Part shown: piece by piece, positions 33,315-40,114 of the stretch
Position numbering within the stretch: the stretch's first letter is position 1
Layout of the letters: each line of letters starts with the position of its first letter
Notes under the pieces: generated by a model
Told to the model about the DNA's origin: nothing
Database searches by the model: none
The model's input: only the letters and a program-made list of their open reading frames with translations
DNA from: an uncultured Woeseia sp.
GTDB lineage: Bacteria; Pseudomonadota; Gammaproteobacteria; Steroidobacterales; Woeseiaceae
DNA length: 40,114 bases
Direction: 5' to 3'
NCBI GenBank assembly: GCA_937925605.1
Contig: CALALV010000019.1
Coordinates: 1-40,114 of the forward strand
Made by a program: the position numbers and the translations under genes

Positions 33315-33802
33315 TTGACGCTCTCGCCGGAGCCGCCGCCGGCGGCGGCCTGCTGCTGCTGCGCGGCCGCCTGCTTGCGGCTTTCCGCGTACAGCACGTC
33401 GAAGTTGATCGGCTGCAGCAGGAACTCGGGGAAGCCGCCCTTCGAGACGATGCCCGCTATGGCCTCGCGGGCATACGGGAACAGCGTGCCCGGGCAGAAG
33501 CTGCCGACGACTGCGTCGAACTCCTCCTTCGCGTAGCCCTCGATCTGGAACAGCCCCGCCTGGTGCAGTTCGATCAGGAACAGCGTCTTCTCCTCGTGTT
33601 TCGCCTCGACCGTGATCGTCAGGACGACCTCGTGCAGGTCGCCCGGCGCCGGCGCGTGCGAGCTGCGCAGGTTCAGGTTGGTCTTCGGGTTCCAGTCGCC
33701 CGACGTGAATACCTCGGGACCGCGCGGCGATTCGAAGGAGAAATCCTTGAGATAGATCTTGTGGATCGCGACGCGTCTTTCACTTGCTGCCTGTTCTGCC
33801 AT
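33311..33802 (-). CDS. secB: Protein-export chaperone SecB
   Basis: Tetrameric chaperone that keeps precursors unfolded and hands them to SecA; 163 residues (E. coli 155). Family features are IYLKDFSFESPRGPEVF, LNLRSS, LFLIELHQAGLFQIEGY, and SFCPGTLFPYAREAI followed by FPEFLLQPINF. The C-terminus is a flexible tail rich in Gln, Ala and Gly. It is in the middle of the rhodanese-grxC-secB-gpsA cluster, as in Pseudomonas relatives. Confidence 0.97.
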   Translation of the reverse strand: MAEQAASERRVAIHKIYLKDFSFESPRGPEVFTSGDWNPKTNLNLRSSHAPAPGDLHEVVLTITVEAKHEEKTLFLIELHQAGLFQIEGYAKEEFDAVVGSFCPGTLFPYAREAIAGIVSKGGFPEFLLQPINFDVLYAESRKQAAAQQQQAAAGGGSGESVN

Positions 33803-33859
33803 GTGTCTTTTCCGGATGTGTTTCTGGGTTGAATGCCCGCGCTGCGCGGGTGCTGGATC

Positions 33860-34126
33860 TCAGTCGCGTCCCAGCAGCCGGTCGAGTTCGCCGGACTCGT
33901 CGAGCTCGTACAGCTCGTCGAAGCCGCCGATCGCCCGGTCGTCGATCAGTATCTGCGGCACCGTGTGCCCGCCGCTCTTCGTCTCCATCTCCGCGCGTTT
34001 GGCCTTGTCGTCGAACACGGAAATGTCCTCGTACTGCACGCCTTTTTTCGCGAGCAGCGTGCGGGCCGCCACGCAGTACGGGCAATAGGCCGTACCGTAC
34101 ATCACTACTTTTGCCTGCGCGGCCAC
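33860..34126 (-). CDS. grxC: Glutaredoxin 3 (GrxC type)
   Basis: Small thiol-disulfide oxidoreductase; 88 residues from GTG at 34126. The dithiol active site CPYC is at residues 15-18 (VVMYGTAYCPYC). The cis-proline motif is HTVPQILID, and the glutathione-binding GGFDELYEL follows. A CTG that overlaps the rhodanese stop (CTGA) is in frame upstream, but the GTG gives the usual length. Starts at the later GTG or ATG (VVMYG) would also be possible. Confidence 0.93.
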   Translation of the reverse strand: MAAQAKVVMYGTAYCPYCVAARTLLAKKGVQYEDISVFDDKAKRAEMETKSGGHTVPQILIDDRAIGGFDELYELDESGELDRLLGRD

Positions 34127-34134
34127 GGCCGTGC

Positions 34135-34578
34135 TCAGCGGCTCTTGCGCGACTTCTTGCCGCCGACCACCGGCAGGCCCGCCTGCGACCAGGCGTTCAT
34201 GCCGCCGCGCAGGCTGTAGACGTTGTCGACGCCTTCCTTGCGCAGCCGGTCGGCGAGTTTCGTCGAGGTCATGCCGGCGTCGCAGACCGCGACGATCGGC
34301 TTGCCCTTCAGTTTCTCGAGCTTGTCCTGGTGGGCCGACAGCTCGTCGAAGGGCACGTTCTTCGCGTTCACGATGTGCGCGCGCGAGAACGCCTCGGCGT
34401 TGCGCAGGTCGACGACCGCGGCGTCGCCGTTGATCAGCCGCACGGCCTCCTGTGGCTCGACGCTGATCAGCCCGCTGGCCTTGCGGCGCAGCTCGGTGAA
34501 GACCAGGAAGAAAAAACTGAGGATGAGTCCGGAGACGAGCAGCGGGTGATTCGCCGCGAATTCGAGGTAGCGATCCAT
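34135..34578 (-). CDS. Membrane-anchored rhodanese-like protein (YibN type)
   Basis: 147 residues with one N-terminal membrane helix (about 12-29) and a cytoplasmic rhodanese domain (about 38-140). The candidate catalytic cysteine is C99 in VAVCDAGMTS; the family fold markers are VVDLRNAEAFSRAHI and YSLRGGMNAW. Such proteins sit beside grxC and secB in many gammaproteobacteria. It probably handles persulfide sulfur, but the acceptor is not known. The C-terminal tail is lysine-rich. Confidence 0.92.
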   Translation of the reverse strand: MDRYLEFAANHPLLVSGLILSFFFLVFTELRRKASGLISVEPQEAVRLINGDAAVVDLRNAEAFSRAHIVNAKNVPFDELSAHQDKLEKLKGKPIVAVCDAGMTSTKLADRLRKEGVDNVYSLRGGMNAWSQAGLPVVGGKKSRKSR

Positions 34579-34640
34579 AGAGTCGAAACTGGTTGCCGGG
34601 TTGCTGCGGGCACGGCGCGCGCCGTTTCAGCCGATGCGCG

Positions 34641-34649
34641 AGTATACCA
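34641..34649 (-). promoter_or_regulatory. Extended -10 promoter of the rhodanese-grxC-secB-gpsA operon
   Basis: On the minus strand TGGTATACT combines the TGN extension with a TATACT hexamer, about 63 bp before the rhodanese ATG. No matching -35 was found, as is often the case for extended -10 promoters. Confidence 0.5.
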
Positions 34650-34710
34650 GCCCGCCCGCCGCGCGGGCCGGCCTGTCGCGCCCGCGCGCGGCGGACTAAA
34701 CTCCCCGCCC

Positions 34711-35883
34711 ATGGTTTCCCCGGTCCGCCTGCTCCTGAGCCTCGCCTGTCTCGCGGCCTGCGCTGTCGCCGCCGCACAGCAGCCCGGCCAGGCTCGCATC
34801 AAGGAGCAGGAGCTCGAGGCCGTGCGCGCCGAGATCAGCCGCCTGAAAGAGAGCATGGACGCGCGTGCCGCGGAGCGCGACCGCCTGACCGGCGAGCTGC
34901 AGGAGGCCGAGGTGCGCATTTCCGAGACCCGGCTGCAGCTGCGCGAGATCGAGCGGCAGCGCAGCTACAGCGAGAAGCGCAAGCAGGAGCTGGAGGCGCG
35001 GCTGGCCGACATCCGCGCGGAGCTCGGGCGCGAAGCCGACGCGCTGGCGGCGCAGGTGCGGGCCGCGTGGGCCGGCGGCAGCCAGGAGCGGCTGAAGCTG
35101 CTCTTGAACCAGCAGGACCCGGCCGCGCTCGGCCGGCTGCTCGCCTACTACCGCTATTTCAGCGAGTACCGCGGCGCCAACATCGAGCGCATGAACGCGC
35201 ATATCGCCGAGCTCGCCGCCGTGCGCGACGAGGTTGCCGCCGAGGAGAACCGGCTGGAGCGCCTCGCGCGCAGCCGCTACGCCGAGCTGCAGGCGCTGAA
35301 CGACGCGCAGGAGGAGCGGCGCGAGCTGCTCGCCCGGATCGACGAGCGGCTCGGCGCGGAGGGTGCCGAGATGGAGCGGCTCGCGGCCGAGGAGCGCGAC
35401 CTCGCGCGGCTGATCGCGGAACTGACCAGCATCCTGTCCGACTACCCGATCACGTCCGAGGAGCCGTTCAGCGCGCTGAAGGGCAAGCTGACCTGGCCGG
35501 TGGCCGGCAACCTGCTGCACGAGTTCGGCCAGCCGCGCGGCGCCGGCGGTCTCGCGTGGAACGGGGTCGTGCTGGCGGCGCCGCTCGGGCGGGAGGTGCG
35601 GACGATCTACCACGGCCGCGTCGTGTTCGCGGACTGGCTGGCCGGCCTCGGCCTGCTGGTCATCGTCGATCACGGCGAGGGTTACCTGACGCTGTACGGC
35701 TACAACGAGTCGATCCTCGCGAACACGGGCGACTGGGTCGCGCCCGGCGACGTCATCGCGACGGTCGGCGACTCGGGCGGCCAGCCGCAGGCCAGCCTGT
35801 ACTTCGAAATCCGCCGGGGCACGCAGCCGCTCAACCCCCGCGGCTGGGTCACGCGGCGCCCGCAGGGCGGCGGGGGGCGCTGA
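34711..35883 (+). CDS. envC: EnvC-like murein hydrolase activator (coiled coil and LytM domain)
   Basis: 390 residues from ATG at 34711. A signal peptide (about 1-22, ending AVAAAQ) leads into a long coiled coil (about 25-250) rich in Glu, Arg and Leu. The C-terminal LytM/M23 domain begins at LTWPVAGNLLHEFGQ. The zinc ligands of active M23 peptidases are replaced: the HxxxD site reads WNGVV and the HxH site reads SLYFEI. It therefore should activate periplasmic amidases during cell division rather than cut peptidoglycan. It is followed by ctpA 80 bp downstream, as in Pseudomonas. Confidence 0.92.
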   Translation: MVSPVRLLLSLACLAACAVAAAQQPGQARIKEQELEAVRAEISRLKESMDARAAERDRLTGELQEAEVRISETRLQLREIERQRSYSEKRKQELEARLADIRAELGREADALAAQVRAAWAGGSQERLKLLLNQQDPAALGRLLAYYRYFSEYRGANIERMNAHIAELAAVRDEVAAEENRLERLARSRYAELQALNDAQEERRELLARIDERLGAEGAEMERLAAEERDLARLIAELTSILSDYPITSEEPFSALKGKLTWPVAGNLLHEFGQPRGAGGLAWNGVVLAAPLGREVRTIYHGRVVFADWLAGLGLLVIVDHGEGYLTLYGYNESILANTGDWVAPGDVIATVGDSGGQPQASLYFEIRRGTQPLNPRGWVTRRPQGGGGR

Positions 35884-35963
35884 GCCGCGCAGCAAAAAAC
35901 GGGTTGCTGTGCTATCGTGCTGCGGCTCGGCAGGCGCCCGGCGGCGCCCCGACGGAGACTGCC

Positions 35964-37202
35964 ATGTCGCTGAAAACTCGCGGAATCCTGGTGCTGGTGA
36001 TCGGCACGGTGATGGGCCTCGGCCTGTCGCTCGGCGGCAGTCTCGCGGGCTCGAAGGCGACGCCGCCTGCGGCCGACCTGACGCTCGAACAGGCCCGCCT
36101 GTTCGCCGAGGTCATGGAGCGCGTCAAGCGGGATTATGTCGAGCCGCTGGACGACGCGACGCTGCTCGAAAGCGCGATCCGCGGCATGGTCGCCGACCTC
36201 GACGCGCACTCGCAGTACCTCGACGCGCGCGAGTACCAGGACATCCGCGTCTCGACCGCCGGCAGCTACACCGGGGTCGGCGTCGAGCTGTCGACCCGCG
36301 ACGAACGCCTGCTGGTGGTCGCGCCGATCGACGGTTCGCCGGCCGCGCGCGCCGGCATCCGTGCCGGCGACGAGATCGTCGAGATCGACGGCGCGACCGT
36401 CGAGGCGGACGGCCTGCGCGAGACGATCCGCCGCCTGCGCGGTCGCGCCGGCACCCGGGTCAGCGTGACGGTCATGCGTCAGCCCGGCGACGAAGTACTG
36501 TTCTTCGAGCTGCGCCGCGACAGCATCCACGTTGCCAGCGTGCGCCACGAACTGGTCGAGCCGGACCTGGGCTACATCCGTGTCAGCCAGTTCACCGATT
36601 CGACCGCGAGCGAGATCAGCTCGGCCATCGACGCGCTGACCGACGAGATCGCCGCCGCGCGCCGCGGTTCGCTCGCCGGCGTCGTGCTCGATCTCAGGAA
36701 CAACCCCGGCGGCATCCTCGACGCCGCGATCGACGTCTCGGACCTGTTCCTCGACGACGGCGTCATCGTCAGCGCCGACGGCCGCACGCCGGAGTCGCGC
36801 TTCGTACGCGAGGCACATCGCGGTGACCTGCTGGACGGCGCGCCGATGGTCGTGCTGGTCAACAGCGGCTCGGCGTCCGCGTCCGAGATCGTCGCCGGCG
36901 CGCTGCAGGACCATCACCGCGCGCTGGTCATCGGCACCCGCACCTTCGGCAAGGGCCTGGTGCAGACCGTGATGCCGCTCTCGCGCGGCCGCGCGATCAA
37001 GCTCACGACCTCGCGTTACTACACGCCCTCGGGCGACTCGATCCACGAAACCGGCATTGCGCCGGACGTCTACATCGAGGACAGCCGTGGCTTCGCTGCC
37101 GGCGGCCTCGACGACGCACTCGATCGCGACAGCGACGAGCAGCTCGGCGAGGCGCTGGAACGGCTGCGTTCGCGACGCGTCATGCACAGCCGCGCACCCT
37201 GA
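35964..37202 (+). CDS. ctpA: C-terminal processing protease, S41 family (CtpA)
   Basis: Periplasmic serine protease of 412 residues. An N-terminal signal anchor (about 7-28) is followed by the tail-recognition region YVEPLDDATLLESAIRGMV, a PDZ domain (about 95-175, including GSYTGVGVEL and SPAARAGIRAGDEIVEI), and the S41 catalytic domain. The serine lies in NSGSASASEIVAGAL near residue 305, and the lysine in TRTFGKGLVQT. ACGGAGA upstream of the ATG is a plausible ribosome binding site. It probably trims or degrades cell-envelope proteins such as peptidoglycan hydrolases. Confidence 0.95.
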   Translation: MSLKTRGILVLVIGTVMGLGLSLGGSLAGSKATPPAADLTLEQARLFAEVMERVKRDYVEPLDDATLLESAIRGMVADLDAHSQYLDAREYQDIRVSTAGSYTGVGVELSTRDERLLVVAPIDGSPAARAGIRAGDEIVEIDGATVEADGLRETIRRLRGRAGTRVSVTVMRQPGDEVLFFELRRDSIHVASVRHELVEPDLGYIRVSQFTDSTASEISSAIDALTDEIAAARRGSLAGVVLDLRNNPGGILDAAIDVSDLFLDDGVIVSADGRTPESRFVREAHRGDLLDGAPMVVLVNSGSASASEIVAGALQDHHRALVIGTRTFGKGLVQTVMPLSRGRAIKLTTSRYYTPSGDSIHETGIAPDVYIEDSRGFAAGGLDDALDRDSDEQLGEALERLRSRRVMHSRAP

Positions 37203-37216
37203 CGGCCCGGGACCCG

Positions 37217-37972
37217 ATGAGCCGACGGAAGACGCGCCGCCTGCTGACCGCCATCGCCCTGCTGCTGTCGCCGACCGCGTTCGCCGCGCCGCGGATCGCG
37301 CTGATCATCGACGACCTGGGCTACCGCTACGACGCCGGCCGGCGCGCAATCGAGCTGCCCGGGCCGGTCGCCTGCGCGATCCTGCCGGCCACGCCGCGCG
37401 GCCGCGAGCTGGCGGCGCTCGCCGCCGACAGCGGCAAGGAAGTGTTGCTGCACCTGCCGCTGCAGGCCGTCAACCCGGCCTCGAACGGCGATCCGGGCGG
37501 TCTGCACCTCGACATGAGCCGGCAGCAGTTCGCGCGCGCCTTCGGCACGAGCCTCGCGGACGTACCGCAGGCGACGGGCGTCAACAATCACCGCGGCAGC
37601 CTGCTGACCCGCCACCCCGGGCACATGGGCTGGCTGATGGAGGAGCTCAGTGCGCGCGGCGAGCTGTTCTTCGTCGACAGCTACACGACGCGGCACAGCG
37701 TCGCGCTGGAGTTGGCGCGCGAGGCCGGCGTGCCGGCGCTGCGGCGCGACGTGTTCCTCGACAACGAGCGCGACCCGGAGGCGATCGCCCGCGCTTTCGA
37801 GCGGCTGAAACGGCGCGCCCGCGCCCGCGGCTACGCCATCGGCATCGGCCACCCGCACGCGGAGACGCTGGAGTTCCTCGAGCAGGCACTGCCGGCGCTC
37901 GCCGCCGAGGGCATCGAGCTCGTGCCGCTCGGCCGGCTGTTCGCACCGCCGGCCGCGGCCGCCGACGATTGA
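37217..37972 (+). CDS. yibQ: Divergent polysaccharide deacetylase family protein (YibQ-like)
   Basis: 251 residues with a signal peptide (about 1-24, ending AFAAP). The domain begins with RIALIIDDLGYRYDAGRRAIELPGPVACAILP, includes HLPLQAVN and GVNNHRGSLLT, and ends with GIGHPHAETLEFLEQALP, which matches the YibQ/DUF610 family of divergent carbohydrate deacetylases. It follows envC-ctpA 14 bp downstream and probably shares their transcript. The substrate is not established. Confidence 0.9.
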   Translation: MSRRKTRRLLTAIALLLSPTAFAAPRIALIIDDLGYRYDAGRRAIELPGPVACAILPATPRGRELAALAADSGKEVLLHLPLQAVNPASNGDPGGLHLDMSRQQFARAFGTSLADVPQATGVNNHRGSLLTRHPGHMGWLMEELSARGELFFVDSYTTRHSVALELAREAGVPALRRDVFLDNERDPEAIARAFERLKRRARARGYAIGIGHPHAETLEFLEQALPALAAEGIELVPLGRLFAPPAAAADD

Positions 37973-37998
37973 ACCGGGCCGCGCCGCGGCTCTCTAAT
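37969..37998 (+). promoter_or_regulatory. Possible promoter of the Kazal-repeat gene
   Basis: TTGAAC (37969-37974, overlapping the yibQ stop) and TCTAAT (37993-37998) are 18 bp apart. The -10 matches five of six consensus bases and the -35 four. Transcription should start about 24 bp before the GTG, so the gene may be expressed apart from the envC operon. Confidence 0.45.
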
Positions 37999-38028
37999 AC
38001 CCACTCCGACCAGCCCACAGGATCTTTC

Positions 38029-39099
38029 GTGAGCCCAGTTCAGATCGCCGCCGCGGCCCTCGCCGCGTTGCTGTTCTTCGCCGCCCCCGGCGCCACGGCC
38101 CAGGACGACGCGCCGGCCGCTGCGGACAAGGACATGGCCTGCACGATGCAGTACGACCCGGTCTGCGGGGTCGACGGCAAGACCTACAGCAACGACTGCG
38201 TGGCGCGCGTTGCCGGCGTCGACATCGTCGGCTACGGCGAATGTTCCGAGTACCAGGACAACGCCTGTGGCGAGACCTTCGAACCGGTCTGCGGCGTGGA
38301 CGGCAAGACCTATGGCAATGCCTGCGTCGCGGAAGCCGCCGGCGTCGAGGTGGCCTCGCCCGGCCTGTGCCCGCAGGCCGCCGCCTGCGGCGACGAGTTC
38401 GAGCCGGTCTGCGGCGTCGACGGCAACACCTACAGCAACGCCTGTTTCGCCGGGGCATCGGGCGTCGAGATCGCGTTCACCGGCCTGTGCGAGGAACAGG
38501 GCGAGGCCTGCAGCGACGAGTACGCGCCGGTCTGCGGGGACGACGGCATCACTTACAACAACGCCTGCCTGGCCGACCAGGCCGGCATCGAGATCGTCTC
38601 GCTCGGTGCCTGCACCGAGAGCGGTTGCCCGGACGTCTACGAGCCGGTCTGTGGCATGAATGCGCGCACCTACCGCAACCGCTGCGAGGCCGAGCAGGAC
38701 CGCGTGCCGGTGCAGCGCAGCGGCGCCTGCGACGCGGCCGCCTGCCCCGACGTCTACGCGCCGGTCTGCGGCGACGACGGCGTGACCCATGCCAACGCCT
38801 GCGCGGCGGAAGGCGCCGGCGTCACGGCCTACACCGAGGGTGCCTGCGGGCTGCGCCCCTGCCCGCGTATCTTCGTGCCGGTCTGCGGCGCCGACGAGAT
38901 GACCTACGGCAACGCCTGCCAGGCGGAACGCGCCGGCGTGCGCATCCAGTACGCGGGACTGTGCGAGGAACAGGGCCGCAACTGCCCGAACGTCTACCGG
39001 CCGGTCTGCGGCATGGACGGCAATACCTACGACAACGACTGCCAGCTCGACAACGCCGGCCAGGTCACAGCCTACGCCGGGGCCTGCCTGGGCGGGTAG
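38029..39099 (+). CDS. Secreted protein of eight tandem Kazal-like protease inhibitor domains
   Basis: 356 residues from GTG at 38029, preceded by AGGA. A signal peptide (about 1-24, ending GATAQ) leads into eight tandem repeats of about 35-45 residues from residue 37 to the C-terminus. Each repeat has the pattern C-x5/6-PVCG-x4/5-T(Y/H)-x-N-x-C-x(15-18)-C. The animal Kazal fold normally has six cysteines; here each domain keeps four, lacking the C1-C5 pair, so two disulfides are expected. The loop residue before the expected scissile bond varies among repeats, which suggests different target proteases. Such proteins are exported inhibitors in some bacteria, but the targets here are unknown. 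It is the last plus-strand gene in the window. Confidence 0.88.
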   Translation: MSPVQIAAAALAALLFFAAPGATAQDDAPAAADKDMACTMQYDPVCGVDGKTYSNDCVARVAGVDIVGYGECSEYQDNACGETFEPVCGVDGKTYGNACVAEAAGVEVASPGLCPQAAACGDEFEPVCGVDGNTYSNACFAGASGVEIAFTGLCEEQGEACSDEYAPVCGDDGITYNNACLADQAGIEIVSLGACTESGCPDVYEPVCGMNARTYRNRCEAEQDRVPVQRSGACDAAACPDVYAPVCGDDGVTHANACAAEGAGVTAYTEGACGLRPCPRIFVPVCGADEMTYGNACQAERAGVRIQYAGLCEEQGRNCPNVYRPVCGMDGNTYDNDCQLDNAGQVTAYAGACLGG

Positions 39100-39252
39100 G
39101 CTTGAGTCCGCCGACGGCGGGCGCAGGACCCTCGCCGGGCCGCGCCGCGGTCGCCGCGCTCACGGAGCCGGCGGCCGCCGCCGGGGCCGTGCTGACGAGG
39201 TCCGGTCGGCTACGGCCCGCACGGGCTGTCGCCCATGGGGCCGCGAAGCGGA
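39100..39252. other. Convergent intergenic region after the Kazal gene
   Basis: The 153 bp between two convergent stops is extremely GC-rich. A short inverted repeat CCGCC-GA-CGGCGG near 39108-39121 could help termination, but no T-tail follows. No gene is supported here. Confidence 0.4.
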
Positions 39253-40114
39253 TCAGTCTGCCCAGGCCGGGCGCAGGCGGCCGTCGCCCGAATCGCGGTA
39301 AGGCAGCCAGGCGAGCCCGAATAGCGCGACGTGCACGTCGGTCGTCTTCGGCCGCACCGTGACCTCGTCGAGTTCCTCGGCCTGCGCGTCGAAGCCCGTG
39401 TCGAGCGCCTCGATCTCCTTTTCGAGTTCCGCATTCAGCGCCGCCAGGTCGGCCTCGACCTTCGCCACCGTCTGCTTCGCGCGCTCGACGTCGCCGGCTT
39501 CCTTGCGCGCGCCGCCGGCCGAGCGGATCGCCGTGCCGACGCGGCTCGCGGTGCTCGCCGACAGACGCTTGCGGCCGAGCACGGCGCCGAGGATCGCGGT
39601 GCCGAAGGACAGCGCCGTGTCGAGTTTCTTCTTGCCGGCCTGCTGCGACTCGCGTTCCAGCGCCTGTTGCGCGCGCAGCAGGCGGTTCTCGAGCGTCGTG
39701 GTCTTCGTTGCATAGCGTTTGCGCAGTTTCGCGGCCTCCTGGTCGCGCAGCTCGCTCGCGCGCTGCTGCAGCCGGACGCGGAATTCGCCTTCGCTCTCGA
39801 ACGCAGCCGAAGTCATCTTCAGCCTGGCATTGCGGTACAGCGTCAGCGCCTCGCTGTCGCGCAGCCAGCGCTGGTACTGCTTCTGCCACTTCGCGTAGTC
39901 GGCCGCGACCCCGAGCGCCGGCGGACACTCGGCCCAGGCGCCGGCGTCCGGCAGCGTCGTGCCGAGATCGGCCGGTTCGATTTCGAGCGGCTCGGCCTGG
40001 TCCCAGTCGATCGCGACGGCGCCGTCGCCGGCCTCGAGCGTGTGCACGAGTTCGCGCTGCTCGTCGACGCCGTAGCGTGAACTGCGCCACGCGATCTCGG
40101 CCGCGCCGAGCAGG
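39253..40114 (-). CDS. C-terminal part of a coiled-coil protein, possibly a HerA-like ATPase (partial)
   Basis: The minus-strand frame is open from the right edge to the TGA at 39253, so the N-terminal part lies outside the window and about 286 residues are visible. They hold a predicted coiled coil (about EFRVRLQQRASELRD onward), a GRKRLSASTASRVGTA segment, a second coiled coil ending in KEIEALD, and a beta-rich tail VRPKTTDVHVALFGLAWLPY. This tail arrangement resembles, from memory, the C-terminus of some HerA/FtsK-type ATP-binding proteins, but no ATPase motif is in the visible part. The GTG at 40047 is an internal codon and need not be the start. Confidence 0.7.
   Translation of the reverse strand, partial: LLGAAEIAWRSSRYGVDEQRELVHTLEAGDGAVAIDWDQAEPLEIEPADLGTTLPDAGAWAECPPALGVAADYAKWQKQYQRWLRDSEALTLYRNARLKMTSAAFESEGEFRVRLQQRASELRDQEAAKLRKRYATKTTTLENRLLRAQQALERESQQAGKKKLDTALSFGTAILGAVLGRKRLSASTASRVGTAIRSAGGARKEAGDVERAKQTVAKVEADLAALNAELEKEIEALDTGFDAQAEELDEVTVRPKTTDVHVALFGLAWLPYRDSGDGRLRPAWAD

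Overview
The window is a GC-rich stretch of a bacterial chromosome that contains the replication origin. Gene content and order point to a gammaproteobacterium: rpmH-rnpA-yidC-mnmE-mnmG on one side of dnaA-dnaN-recF-gyrB, then plsC-gmhB-glyS-glyQ, glnA-ntrB-ntrC, and trmL, gpsA-secB-grxC-rhodanese, envC-ctpA-yibQ. Much of this resembles the origin-proximal gene order of Pseudomonas and Xanthomonadales relatives. I cannot name a genus from sequence alone. I saw no tRNA or rRNA gene, insertion sequence, prophage or CRISPR array.

Layout. 1-4242 (minus strand): an oligopeptide ABC importer (oppA-B-C-D, the last cut by the window edge), overlapping the 3' end of mnmG (4235-6142). 6190-9960 (plus strand): a tightly packed cassette of an exported S33-type hydrolase, a NatA/NatB-like ABC exporter and a small cupin, lying between mnmG and mnmE against the local replication direction. 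9976-11328: mnmE (minus). 11355-12572: an alpha/beta-hydrolase-OsmC fusion (plus). 12583-14897: yidC, rnpA and rpmH (minus), served by a strong sigma70-type promoter at 14969-14997. 15096-21395: dnaA, oriC, dnaN, recF and gyrB (plus). 21646-25957: plsC, gmhB, glyS and glyQ (minus). 26251-30780: glnA, a DUF4124 protein, ntrB and ntrC (plus). 30827-31816: class 1B dihydroorotate dehydrogenase (minus). 31815-32291: trmL (plus). 32304-34578: gpsA, secB, grxC and a membrane rhodanese (minus). 34711-37972: envC-like, ctpA and yibQ-like genes (plus). 38029-39099: a secreted protein of eight Kazal-like repeats (plus). 39253-end: the C-terminal part of a coiled-coil protein (minus).

How it works together. 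oriC is recognisable between dnaA and dnaN: three perfect DnaA boxes, a short GC-rich spacer, a run of DnaA-trio-like triplets and an AT-rich unwinding region. Two perfect parS palindromes lie inside recF, so the chromosome-segregation centromere is built into a coding sequence 1.5-2.2 kb from oriC, although parA/parB are not in the window. The nitrogen module has textbook logic: a sigma54 promoter and two NtrC sites 31 bp apart precede glnA, a perfect 12-bp hairpin follows glnA, and ntrB/ntrC lie downstream.

The observations I rate highest are the parS pair inside recF, the eight-domain Kazal protein with only four cysteines per domain, the rnpA reading frame that has no ordinary start codon outside rpmH, the apparent CTG start of gpsA overlapping the secB stop, and the complete glnA regulatory region.
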